A stretch of DNA of 8,919 nucleotides from Streptococcaceae bacterium (GCA_031279745.1 JAITHN010000074.1:1-8919); one strand, 5' to 3'; shown: positions 1-7,489, counted from the stretch's first letter. Notes: a model not told the origin generated them from the sequence alone. Numbers and translations are program-made.

Positions 1-221
1 TAAATATTCCCCTGCTCATAGGGGGAAATGTGGACGTTCCACAAATACAACTCCCCCTTATTGATTCTCGCATATCCATCTTTTAAATTGATTCTTCCTT
101 GACGGATGGATTTTATTTCTGTTCCTTTTAATACAATCCCTGCTTCAATCGTATCAAGAATTGTATAGTCATGTCGCGCCTTCTTATTTTGAGCGACAAC
201 CTTCCCCTCACCTTTTGGCAA
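1..221 (-). CDS. smpB: SsrA-binding protein SmpB (partial, C-terminus beyond window)
   Basis: SmpB binds the tRNA-like part of tmRNA and delivers it to stalled ribosomes, so that the broken message is released and the unfinished protein is tagged for degradation. The visible 73 codons give the typical SmpB amino end: MPKGEGKVVAQNKKARHDY, followed by the conserved stretch IEAGIVLKGTEIKSIRQG at about residues 25-42 and the NVHISPYEQGN segment at about 63-73. The family is usually about 155 residues, so roughly half is present and the rest lies beyond base 1. The start is a TTG, chosen because translation from it gives the complete family amino end and no ATG fits. A modest binding site (AAAGGG) lies 9-10 bases upstream, inside the last codons of rnr. 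The rnr stop is only 5 bases before the start, which suggests cotranscription and probably translational coupling. Identity is near certain; the TTG start is well supported. Confidence 0.96.
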   Translation of the reverse strand, partial: MPKGEGKVVAQNKKARHDYTILDTIEAGIVLKGTEIKSIRQGRINLKDGYARINKGELYLWNVHISPYEQGNI

Positions 222-226
222 ATGAA

Positions 227-2635
227 TCAGCCCTTTCTTTTTTTCTTTTTCGCAACTTTCTTATAAAAAGGTTGCGGAGAATTCTTAGATTTATTCGATT
301 TCTTAGAACTCTTCCTTCTTCCATTGGAACCAGAACCCTGACTTCCTTTTGAATCCCACTCGTGAGAATTCCCTTGTTTCTTTTTCGTTCCCGTTCCTGA
401 TGTTTGTTTTCGCTTGGAAGGACGGGTTTCTTTTTTTCCTCTAGATCGCTTGCCATGACGCTTAGAAGACGTTTCTATTCTCGGAACTTCTTCTGCATCA
501 ATCAGTTTGAAATCAATCTCTTTGGTCTCAGGATCCGCCTTCATCACTTTTACAGTCACTTTCTGACCAATTTTAAAGACTTGCCCACTTCTCTCACCAA
601 CGAGTGCCAAATGTTTTTCCAAATAGTTGTAATAATCTTTCTCAAGTGTTGAGATATGAATCAATCCTTCAATCGTATTCGGCAATTCCACGAAAAATCC
701 GAATTTTGCCACGCTTGAAATAACCCCTTCAAACTCCTCGCCAAGATGGATTTGCATGTATTCTGCTTTCTTCATGCTGTCCACTTCGCGTTCACAGTCG
801 ACTGCCCTTCTCTCCATTTGAGATGCATGAGTCGCAATATCTGGAAGTAATAGCTCCCATTTTTCTTGCCGTTTTTCTTCCGTACTTTCATGGTACTCTC
901 GAATCAAGCGGTGCACCATCAAATCAGGATAGCGGCGAATCGGTGAGGTGAAATGCGTGTAGTATTCTGCTCCCAAACCGTAATGCCCGTAATTGTATTC
1001 TGAATATCTTGCTTGTTGCATGCTTCGAAGAAGCATCATATTCACAACCATTTCTTCTGGAGTGCCCTCGATTTGCTTCAGGACGTTTTGCAAATCAGTC
1101 GACTCAAACTTTTCAGCACTTCCTGTGATAGACACTCCTATTGCTGAAGCAAAATCAAAGAATCGTTGCAATTTCTCAGATTTCGGATGCTCATGCACAC
1201 GATAAATGAAGGGTAAATCCGCATTTGAAAAATGCTGTGCAACTGTTTCATTGGCGATAAGCATGAAACTTTCAATCAACCTCTCTCCAATTTGGCGAGT
1301 TCGCCCGATGATTTCTAGCGGTTTTCCCGTTTCATCAACAATAACTTTTGCTTCATGATCTTCAAAACTGATTGCCCCGCGTTTTGTCCGCATGGATTCT
1401 AGCAGTTGGTGCAAGTCTTTCATCTTCCCAAACATGTCAACCAAATTCGAATAAAATGCCTTTTCATCCTCATCGTCATCTTCAAGGATTTTATTGACGC
1501 TATCATAGGTCATGCGCTCTGTCGTTTGAATGATAGAAGGAAAAATTTCATAATCAACCACTTTTCCTTCAAGATTGATCTCCATTTCACAACTCATTGT
1601 GAAACGTGGGACTTTTGGATTTAAAGAACAGATTCCATTCGATAAACGGTGTGGAATCATGGGAATCACGCGGTCGGTCAAATACACACTCGTACCACGT
1701 TCTGCTGCTTCCACATCAATCGGGGAATTTTCCGTCACATAGTAGCTTACATCCGCAATATGTACACCGAGATGATAATTTCCGTTATCCTTTACCCATA
1801 CTGTTACGGCATCATCCAAATCTTTTGCATCGCTTCCATCAATGGTCACAATCACCTGGTCTCTCAGGTCTTTTCTTCCCTTGATTTTCGTTAAATCAAT
1901 TTCATCCGGCACTTTGTTCGCTGCAAGTTGGACTTCTTCCGGAAATTCTACTGGAATGCCATGAGAATGAATGACTTCCAAGATATCCATACCAGGATCA
2001 TTCACGTGACCAATCGTCTGCTTTACAACACCCTCCAGCATTGTCGGATAATCAGAGTTAGGGTAATGCGTAATTTCCGCAATAACGACTTCTCCTTCTG
2101 TCGGGCGAATCCCCATTGCTGCGACATAGAGCGTATATTTAGAAATCTTCTTCCCCTTAGGTTGGATGGTCCCGAACAGGTCGGTCTCTTTTACTTTTGC
2201 ATCCTCATAGGCATGAAAAACCCCTACCATACGGGTGAGAGCGCGACTAATGACCTCAACAATCTCCCCTTCTGCTCCCAAGTCTCCAAAAGGACGGGCA
2301 GGTTTTGTGATGTCCACCAAAACCCTATCTCCATCGAGCGCAAAATTCGTTTTTCCAACAGGAATAAACACATCGGCTTCTTCCTGATCGATGGTGACAA
2401 AGCCAAATCCCTTCTCATGTGCTCGGAAAATGCCTTCTACCAAAACAGCCGGAGCCGTCAATGAGAGTTTCCCTTTTTTATTAAAGGTAATTTTTCCACT
2501 TCTCTCAAGTTCTGCAACCTTTCGAACGACTTCTTTAAACTGCTCAGCACTATTCAATTCTAATCCATTTGCCAATTCCTCCATCGTCAACCGCTTGTTG
2601 ACTGTTTGAAGAAATTTAAGTATCTTTTCTTCCAA
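227..2635 (-). CDS. rnr: Ribonuclease R (3'-5' exoribonuclease)
   Basis: RNase R degrades structured RNA processively from the 3' end and takes part in ribosomal RNA quality control and in removal of non-stop messages. From the preferred start the protein has 802 residues. Domain order: a winged-helix-like amino region (about 1-65), two cold-shock RNA-binding domains (about 65-220), the RNB catalytic domain (about 245-580), an S1 domain (about 631-712) and a basic tail (about 720-802). The catalytic acidic cluster is visible as TIDGSDAKDLDDAV, with Asp at 266, 272, 274 and 275. The conserved HFTSPIRRYPDLMVHR segment lies near 561-576. In the last 83 residues, 30 are Lys or Arg. The longest open frame begins with GTG at 2668, but the added 11 residues look atypical and lack a good ribosome-binding site. 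The TTG at 2635 is preceded by GGGGGAG (2640-2646), 4 bases away, and gives the family-like start MEEKILKFL. Identity is certain; the start is moderately sure. Confidence 0.95.
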   Translation of the reverse strand: MEEKILKFLQTVNKRLTMEELANGLELNSAEQFKEVVRKVAELERSGKITFNKKGKLSLTAPAVLVEGIFRAHEKGFGFVTIDQEEADVFIPVGKTNFALDGDRVLVDITKPARPFGDLGAEGEIVEVISRALTRMVGVFHAYEDAKVKETDLFGTIQPKGKKISKYTLYVAAMGIRPTEGEVVIAEITHYPNSDYPTMLEGVVKQTIGHVNDPGMDILEVIHSHGIPVEFPEEVQLAANKVPDEIDLTKIKGRKDLRDQVIVTIDGSDAKDLDDAVTVWVKDNGNYHLGVHIADVSYYVTENSPIDVEAAERGTSVYLTDRVIPMIPHRLSNGICSLNPKVPRFTMSCEMEINLEGKVVDYEIFPSIIQTTERMTYDSVNKILEDDDEDEKAFYSNLVDMFGKMKDLHQLLESMRTKRGAISFEDHEAKVIVDETGKPLEIIGRTRQIGERLIESFMLIANETVAQHFSNADLPFIYRVHEHPKSEKLQRFFDFASAIGVSITGSAEKFESTDLQNVLKQIEGTPEEMVVNMMLLRSMQQARYSEYNYGHYGLGAEYYTHFTSPIRRYPDLMVHRLIREYHESTEEKRQEKWELLLPDIATHASQMERRAVDCEREVDSMKKAEYMQIHLGEEFEGVISSVAKFGFFVELPNTIEGLIHISTLEKDYYNYLEKHLALVGERSGQVFKIGQKVTVKVMKADPETKEIDFKLIDAEEVPRIETSSKRHGKRSRGKKETRPSKRKQTSGTGTKKKQGNSHEWDSKGSQGSGSNGRRKSSKKSNKSKNSPQPFYKKVAKKKKRKG

Positions 2636-2639
2636 TTTT

Positions 2640-2646
2640 CTCCCCC
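2640..2646 (-). promoter_or_regulatory. Ribosome-binding site deciding the rnr start
   Basis: GGGGGAG on the minus strand ends 4 bases before the TTG at 2635. It is the only purine-rich site of this strength near the start of rnr; the GTG at 2668 is preceded only by a weak GAGAAA. The spacing is slightly short, so the call is an inference. Confidence 0.55.
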
Positions 2647-2686
2647 ATCCGTGTACATAGGCTAGCACTTTCTCAATTTTTTTCAG

Positions 2687-2724
2687 AAAAAAACGTTTCT
2701 AAGCTTCACAACTCAGAAACGTTT
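2687..2724 (-). terminator. Intrinsic terminator after secG
   Basis: On the minus strand, AAACGTTTCT (2724-2715) pairs with AGAAACGTTT (2700-2691). The stem can be extended by GAG/CTT (with one G-U pair) to 13 base pairs around an 8-base loop. Seven T residues (2693-2687) close the site. It starts 6 bases after the secG stop and ends about 50 bases before the preferred start of rnr, so it separates secG from rnr and smpB. The stem is AT-rich apart from a few G-C pairs, so termination may be partial. Confidence 0.8.
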
Positions 2725-2730
2725 GCCGTT

Positions 2731-2967
2731 TTATTTTGCGTTGAACAACATCAATAAGAAGGCGAGCAATAGCCAAATCCCACCGAGAACGGCAGTTGTT
2801 CTTTGCATAATCGCTTCAAACCCACGTGCTTTTTGTTTCCCAAATAATTGATCTGCTCCACCAGTAAAGGCACTTGCAGCTGAGTTTTGTTTGCTTGGTT
2901 GTAAAAGTATTGTAATTACAATCAAAAATGAAAGAATCAACAATAATGTTAAAATAGCTGTTTTCAT
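2731..2967 (-). CDS. secG: Preprotein translocase subunit SecG
   Basis: SecG is the small membrane subunit of the SecYEG channel and helps SecA-driven export. The 78-residue product has the family's usual length and shape: a first membrane helix at about 3-23, a loop with the conserved LLQPSKQNSAASAFTGGADQ segment at about 21-40 and the LFGKQKARGFE segment after it, then a second helix at about 56-76. The ATG start is preceded by GGAGAGGG with a suitable gap. The gene lies 64 bases after the PBP gene and has its own likely promoter in that gap; a terminator follows directly. A secG-rnr-smpB order is common in Firmicutes, which supports the call. Confidence 0.95.
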   Translation of the reverse strand: MKTAILTLLLILSFLIVITILLQPSKQNSAASAFTGGADQLFGKQKARGFEAIMQRTTAVLGGIWLLLAFLLMLFNAK

Positions 2968-2997
2968 AATATTCCCTCTCCATCTAATCTCTTATTC

Positions 2998-3026
2998 ATC
3001 ATACCATACGGTAGACAAAAAAGTAA
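2998..3026 (-). promoter_or_regulatory. Likely secG promoter with extended -10
   Basis: In the gap between the PBP gene and secG the minus strand carries TATGAT (3003-2998) directly preceded by TGG, which is an extended -10 element. A weak -35 candidate TTACTT (3026-3021) stands 17 bases upstream. No terminator is visible after the PBP gene, so secG may also be reached by read-through from it. Confidence 0.6.
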
Positions 3027-3031
3027 CAAGC

Positions 3032-5140
3032 TTACTTTTTCAAGTACATTTTATTGTATAAATTCACAATTTCTTTTGTCGCATTCATATTTTGCATTCC
3101 TTTATAGTCTTTCAAATGCGGGAAGACTACACTCAATGCAACTTTTGGTTTATCACTTGGCGCATAGGCGACCACGTTTGAATTGACCAGATCTTTTCCA
3201 TAAGCGTTCACTTCGGCAGTCCCTGTTTTGGCAGAAATACTTATGTCTGCATTTTGCATCGGTGTTCCCGTTGTAAAGGCGCCCGTACCATGAACGACAT
3301 CATAAAATCCATCTTGAATAATAGACATCTGATTTTTCGAAATCGGTATGGTATTCCCCACCTTAGGTTCAATTTTTTTGACTAATTTCCCAAGTCCTCC
3401 CGACTCATTATTTCCATAAATCCCTTCAACAACATGTGGAATATAGCGTTTTCCACCATTCGCAACCGTAGAAACATAATCCGCTAATTGAAGTGCTGTA
3501 TAGGTATCATACTGCCCAAAGGACAAGTCGAGCAATTTCCCCATAATCGACTCCGTATTCATATCCTTATTCACCTGCCCAGAAGACTCTTGTGGCAGAT
3601 CCAGCCCAGTTTTTACACCCAATCCATATTGTGCATAAGCTTGACGAAGTGCTTTATAAACCTCTTCTCGCTTGTCGTAATTAAGGACCATGTTTGGAAA
3701 ATATTCCTGACCGAGCATTTTAATAACCAATTTCATCATATAGTCATTGGAAGAGTATTCAAGCGCTTGTTTTGCCGTCAAATACATATTATTCGCTCCA
3801 GTCGGGTTGAAGACTGAGGCTTTCTGCGGTGTTCCTTGAAGCTTAATCGGTGTATCTAGAATGGTATCATTTCCTTTGATGACGCCCGTCTCATACCCAG
3901 CTGTAATCGTTGCCCCTTTCACTACAGACCCTGGTTCCGTTTGGGCTTGGAAAGTCCCTAAAATATAGGGGTTGATTTCTCCCGTTGTAACATCTCTTAG
4001 AATTCCAGACATTGCCAACACTCCGCCCGTATTAGGATTCATGACGACGGCAAATGCACCTTCAGAATACTGAGCACGTCCTTGCTTTAGGGCTTGATCA
4101 AAATATTTTTTCATAATCTTGTCGACCCCTTTTTGAAACTCTAGGTCGATGGTCATCTTCACATTGTCTCCTTGACTTCCCTGTTTGATGACCTCTTGCT
4201 TCACAATCTCACCTTGATTGTTCATCACAACTTCAGATTGGCTAGGCTTTCCATGAAGATATTCTTCATATTGTTCTTCAAGATAACTTGTCCCCACGCG
4301 GTCGTTTCGCTCATATCCTTTTTTCAAATAATCGTCTAGTTTTTCTTCAGGAAGACCTTGTTGCTCTGTCGATACCTTTCCAAGAAGTGGGCGAATTTCT
4401 CCAGTATTGGAATACTTTCTTTCCCAACTTGTTCCTGTTCCAATACCAGATAAATCAGCTTCATTCTCCCCAACTTTTGCGATTTCTTCTTTTGATAATT
4501 CTTGAGTAGAAATGGCGACCGTATTAAATTGCGCAGCACCGTTCATTTTTTTATAAACAAACGCTGCACGTTTTCCATTCTCACCATATTGATTCATCTC
4601 AGCTTTTGTCACATTTTTTACCGCTGCAGCATAGATTTCACTTTCAGGCTTGGCATTCCCTAAATTATCCTTTTTATCAAACTCTGACAGTCTGTCATAA
4701 ACCTTTAGGTAGTTTTTGCGGCTTGCTAAGAAAAAGTCTATGCGATCTCGTTCTGTTAGATTTGACGGGTCGATTTTAATTAAGCTTACCAATTTCAACG
4801 CTGTCTCTCGCATATCCTCAGAAGAGATATTTTGCCCACGTGTATAGGTGATGGAGGGAGAGCCTATGTTTGATACGACAACACGTCCCTTCGCATCATA
4901 GATCATCCCCCTAGCAGAAGCAGTTTTGACGATCGTTTTACTCGATTCGTTTAGTTTTGAAACGTAGAAACTTTCATTTAAAATCTGCATTGTGGATAAT
5001 TTGACGAGCAGTAAAATGAATAAAATAAAAACAATTAAAAACAATATATTTAACCGCAAGGGAATATGACTTCTATTGATTTTCTTCCCTTCCGAAACAG
5101 CTTTTTTCTTCAATTCTCTCTTCGAAAATAAATTGAACAC
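3032..5140 (-). CDS. Class B penicillin-binding protein, PBP2b type (peptidoglycan transpeptidase)
   Basis: This is a monofunctional transpeptidase that cross-links peptidoglycan outside the membrane; PBP2b-type enzymes usually serve lateral (peripheral) wall growth. The 702-residue product has a short basic cytoplasmic amino end, one membrane helix (about 30-50), a dimerisation/pedestal region with the class B motif RGMIYDAKGRVV (about 77-88), and a transpeptidase domain from about 365. All three active-site motifs are visible: SVVK with nucleophile Ser405, SSN at 463-465, and KTGTAE from 638. Their spacing and the SVVK form match streptococcal PBP2b. The open frame extends to 5248, but that would start inside the thrS terminator. 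The GTG at 5140 is preceded by AAGGGAG 6 bases away, and a perfect TATAAT lies upstream, so this start is chosen. Gene names in use (pbp2b, penA, pbpB) vary by species, so none is assigned. Confidence 0.93.
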   Translation of the reverse strand: MFNLFSKRELKKKAVSEGKKINRSHIPLRLNILFLIVFILFILLLVKLSTMQILNESFYVSKLNESSKTIVKTASARGMIYDAKGRVVVSNIGSPSITYTRGQNISSEDMRETALKLVSLIKIDPSNLTERDRIDFFLASRKNYLKVYDRLSEFDKKDNLGNAKPESEIYAAAVKNVTKAEMNQYGENGKRAAFVYKKMNGAAQFNTVAISTQELSKEEIAKVGENEADLSGIGTGTSWERKYSNTGEIRPLLGKVSTEQQGLPEEKLDDYLKKGYERNDRVGTSYLEEQYEEYLHGKPSQSEVVMNNQGEIVKQEVIKQGSQGDNVKMTIDLEFQKGVDKIMKKYFDQALKQGRAQYSEGAFAVVMNPNTGGVLAMSGILRDVTTGEINPYILGTFQAQTEPGSVVKGATITAGYETGVIKGNDTILDTPIKLQGTPQKASVFNPTGANNMYLTAKQALEYSSNDYMMKLVIKMLGQEYFPNMVLNYDKREEVYKALRQAYAQYGLGVKTGLDLPQESSGQVNKDMNTESIMGKLLDLSFGQYDTYTALQLADYVSTVANGGKRYIPHVVEGIYGNNESGGLGKLVKKIEPKVGNTIPISKNQMSIIQDGFYDVVHGTGAFTTGTPMQNADISISAKTGTAEVNAYGKDLVNSNVVAYAPSDKPKVALSVVFPHLKDYKGMQNMNATKEIVNLYNKMYLKK

Positions 5141-5170
5141 AGTAATCTCCCTTCGGATTTCTCTTTTTCT

Positions 5171-5176
5171 ATTATA
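5171..5176 (-). promoter_or_regulatory. Likely -10 box of the PBP gene promoter
   Basis: A perfect TATAAT on the minus strand lies 30 bases upstream of the GTG start and downstream of the thrS terminator. At 17-18 bases further upstream there is only a T-rich tract (TTTCTT), so the -35 element is poor. The position, between a strong terminator and a good ribosome-binding site, supports an independent promoter for the PBP gene. Confidence 0.6.
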
Positions 5177-5221
5177 AAGCATTTTCCGATAAAAAGAAAA
5201 GAGACGTGAAGGCTTGTATAC

Positions 5222-5260
5222 ACAAAAAACTGCCCGGTGCATATGCAATCGGGCAGTTTA
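5222..5260 (-). terminator. Strong intrinsic terminator after thrS
   Basis: On the minus strand, AAACTGCCCG (5259-5250) pairs perfectly with CGGGCAGTTT (5236-5227), giving a 10-base-pair stem with a GC-rich core and a 13-base loop. The T tract continues to 5224. It lies 41 bases after the thrS stop. The plus strand has no matching T tract after the hairpin, so it acts in one direction only. Confidence 0.92.
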
Positions 5261-5300
5261 GGTACAATGGTGCTTTTGTACGGTAGGTAAATCTTTGTTA

Positions 5301-7232
5301 CTATTGGTGATTTTTTACCGCTTCTACAAAACTTTGTACAAATTCTTCGCTTGTGTACGTCGCAGTTTCTTTTGAACCATAGCGACGAACAGTCACAGTA
5401 TTTTCTTCTACTTCTTTATCTCCAACAACGACCTGATATGGAATTTTCTTCGTTTGACTTTCACGAATTTTATAGCCCATCTTTTCATTACGCATATCTA
5501 CTTTAACACGTAAGCCATGCACTTCGAGCTTGTTTTTTAATTCATAAGCATAATCCGCGTGTGCATCAATGGATACAGGGATGAGAGTTGCTTGAACAGG
5601 AGAAAGCCAAATAGGAAAAGCTCCTTTATGGATTTCTGTCAAGTAGGCAACAAAACGCTCCATTGTTGAAACAATCCCTCTATGAATCACAACTGGACGG
5701 CGATTGTTTTCTCCATCTTCTCCCACATAAGTTAGATTAAAGCGCTCTGGAAGCAAGAAGTCGAGTTGGATGGTTGATAATGTCTCTTCATTTCCAAGCG
5801 CCGTCTTCACTTGAACATCAAGTTTTGGCCCGTAGAATGCCGCTTCCCCTTCTGCCTCAAAGTATGCCAACCCCAACTCATCAAGCGCTGCTTTTAGCAT
5901 GGTTTGAGCATTTTCCCACATTGCGTCATCATCATAATATTTATGCGTATCTTCTGGATCACGATAGCTTAAACGGAAACGATAGTCTGTAATCTTGAAA
6001 TCCTCGTAAACCGCCATCATTAACTCAAGCGTACGTTTGAATTCATCTTTAATTTGGTCTGGACGAACAAATGTGTGCCCATCATTCAATGTCATTTCAC
6101 GTACCCGTTGCAATCCGCTCAATGCTCCAGATTTTTCATAACGATGCATCATTCCAAGTTCTGCAATACGAATAGGCAAATCACGATACGAGCGAATGTC
6201 ATTTTTATAGACCATCATATGATGCGGGCAGTTCATCGGTCTTAATACCAATTGTTCCCCGTCTCCCATGTCCATTGGCGGGAACATATCCTCATGATAA
6301 TGTTCCCAGTGGCCACTCGTTTTATAGAGGTTCACGTCTGCCATAATCGGCGTGTACACATGTTGGTAACCCAATGAAAGTTCTTTATCCGTAATATAGC
6401 GTTCAATCGTACGGCGAATCGTTGCACCATTTGGCAGCCAAAACGGAAGACCACTTCCTACTTCTTGACTCACCATAAACAAATCTAACTCTTTTCCGAG
6501 TTTACGATGGTCTCTTTCTTTTCTTTCTTCCAACATTTGCAAATGAGCTTTCAATTCTTTTTTGTCAAAGAAAGCCGTCCCATAAATACGCTGCATCATA
6601 TGGTTGTTGCTGTCTCCACGCCAGTAAGCACCCGCTACGTTTAGAAGTTTAAAGATTTGAATGCGTCCAGTTGTCGGAACGTGAGGCCCACGACAGAGAT
6701 CTGTATACTCCCCTTGTGAATAAATGGTTAATCCGCCCTCATCTTCTGAATGTTCTTCAATCAATTCGAGTTTGAATGGATCATTGGCAAAAATTTCACG
6801 CGCTTCAGCAATTGTGACTTCCTTGCGGATAGAAGGGAAGTTTTCTTTAACGATTTTCATCATCTCTTCTTCGATTCTTGGAAGATCTTCCTCAGGCACT
6901 TGTCCCGATTCATTATCCGTATCATAATAAAATCCACCTTCGATAGCAGGTCCTACACCTAAACGGACCGCTGGATACAGTCTCCGAATGGCTTGTGCCA
7001 TCAAGTGAGCCGCAGAATGTCGTAAAATCGGCAGTGCGTCTTCATGATCAGGTGTTACGATTTCAAGAGTCGTGTCACTTTCTATAGCAGTAGTCACATC
7101 GATTAATTTACCGTCCACTTTCCCCGCTAGCGCCTTCTTCGCAAGGCCAGGCGAAATCGAATGCGCAATCTCATAAGTGGTAAGACCCGCTTCGTACTCT
7201 CTTACCGCTCCATCTGGAAATGTAATTTTCAT
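5301..7232 (-). CDS. thrS: Threonine--tRNA ligase
   Basis: This cytoplasmic class II synthetase joins threonine to its tRNA and removes wrongly attached serine. The 643-residue product is of normal full length. Domain order: TGS domain (1-62); editing domain with the zinc-type pockets HSAAH (His72, His76) and CRGPH (Cys180, His184); the catalytic core (about 240-535); and the anticodon-binding domain (about 540-640). The three zinc ligands of the active site are recognisable: Cys335 in RPMNCPHH, His386 in NDGHTF and His517 in VIHRG. The motif 2 arginine is Arg364 in HRYEKSG. The open frame reaches back to 7295, but those codons lie in the T-box terminator. The ATG at 7232 follows GAGGAGG with a 5-base gap and gives the family start MKITFPDGA. 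Expression should rise when threonine tRNA is uncharged, through the leader upstream. Confidence 0.98.
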   Translation of the reverse strand: MKITFPDGAVREYEAGLTTYEIAHSISPGLAKKALAGKVDGKLIDVTTAIESDTTLEIVTPDHEDALPILRHSAAHLMAQAIRRLYPAVRLGVGPAIEGGFYYDTDNESGQVPEEDLPRIEEEMMKIVKENFPSIRKEVTIAEAREIFANDPFKLELIEEHSEDEGGLTIYSQGEYTDLCRGPHVPTTGRIQIFKLLNVAGAYWRGDSNNHMMQRIYGTAFFDKKELKAHLQMLEERKERDHRKLGKELDLFMVSQEVGSGLPFWLPNGATIRRTIERYITDKELSLGYQHVYTPIMADVNLYKTSGHWEHYHEDMFPPMDMGDGEQLVLRPMNCPHHMMVYKNDIRSYRDLPIRIAELGMMHRYEKSGALSGLQRVREMTLNDGHTFVRPDQIKDEFKRTLELMMAVYEDFKITDYRFRLSYRDPEDTHKYYDDDAMWENAQTMLKAALDELGLAYFEAEGEAAFYGPKLDVQVKTALGNEETLSTIQLDFLLPERFNLTYVGEDGENNRRPVVIHRGIVSTMERFVAYLTEIHKGAFPIWLSPVQATLIPVSIDAHADYAYELKNKLEVHGLRVKVDMRNEKMGYKIRESQTKKIPYQVVVGDKEVEENTVTVRRYGSKETATYTSEEFVQSFVEAVKNHQ

Positions 7233-7454
7233 AAAATCCTCCTCATAGTAAAAAAAATAAGCATCGCAAACAACGAAGCTTAGGACGTCAAACACGTGGT
7301 TCCACCTAAAGTTCTCAGTCCTCGGACCGACTCATTTGCAGTTAACGCCTTGCTTCGCCAATGTTTCCATTGGACATTTCGCGTGGTATGGTTCAAACGC
7401 ATTTAGTTTCCACTATCCTAAATTCACTGTTTGGTTGTTTCCCCATTTGTCGCT
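7233..7454 (-). promoter_or_regulatory. T-box riboswitch leader of thrS
   Basis: The leader RNA senses the charging state of threonine tRNA and decides between termination and read-through into thrS. Seen on the minus strand: the T-box core AGGTGGAACCACG (7307-7295). The antiterminator pairs TTAGG (7309-7305) with CCTAA (7284-7280) and ACG with CGT, leaving the tRNA-end-binding bulge TGGAACC (7304-7298). The competing terminator overlaps it. Upstream, Stem I shows an AG-type bulge (AGTGA near 7428-7424), a distal helix ATTTAG/CTAAAT (7423-7418 with 7406-7401) around the loop GATAGTGGAAA, and a helix CAAAC/GTTTG below it. Two ACC (Thr) triplets, at 7392-7390 and 7387-7385, are specifier candidates. 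A hairpin CCAATG-GAAA-CATTGG (about 7373-7358) lies between Stem I and the core. The T-box call is firm; the exact Stem I fold is inference. Confidence 0.93.
7250..7282 (-). terminator. T-box regulated terminator before thrS
   Basis: TAAGCTTCG (7282-7274) pairs with CGATGCTTA (7266-7258) with a single T-T mismatch, around a 7-base loop. Eight T residues follow (7257-7250). Its left arm shares CTAA (7283-7280) with the right arm of the antiterminator, so the two structures exclude each other, as expected of a transcriptional T-box. Confidence 0.9.
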
Positions 7455-7460
7455 AAATTC

Positions 7461-7489
7461 ATTTAATCAAAATTCGCCCTTTTATTCAA
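7461..7489 (-). promoter_or_regulatory. Likely thrS promoter
   Basis: TTGAAT (7489-7484) and TTAAAT (7466-7461) are separated by exactly 17 bases, and TGA directly precedes the -10 box, making it an extended -10. Transcription would begin at about 7454, just where the T-box Stem I sequence starts (GCGACAAATGG). This agreement supports both calls. The -35 overlaps the end of the T tract of the preceding terminator. Confidence 0.68.

Noticed and set aside
1928..2464. Open frame of 178 codons on the plus strand
   Set aside because: It lies wholly antisense to the RNase R cold-shock and RNB region, has no recognisable family and no plausible binding site, and its composition follows from the gene opposite.
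3488..3817. Open frame of 109 codons on the plus strand
   Set aside because: Antisense to the transpeptidase domain of the PBP gene, with no family features.
5141..5248. 36-codon amino extension of the PBP gene
   Set aside because: It would start inside the thrS terminator and upstream of the TATAAT promoter; the GTG at 5140 has a clear ribosome-binding site and a normal amino end.
7233..7295. 21-codon amino extension of thrS
   Set aside because: It is translated from the T-box antiterminator/terminator region; the ATG at 7232 has a strong ribosome-binding site and matches the family start.
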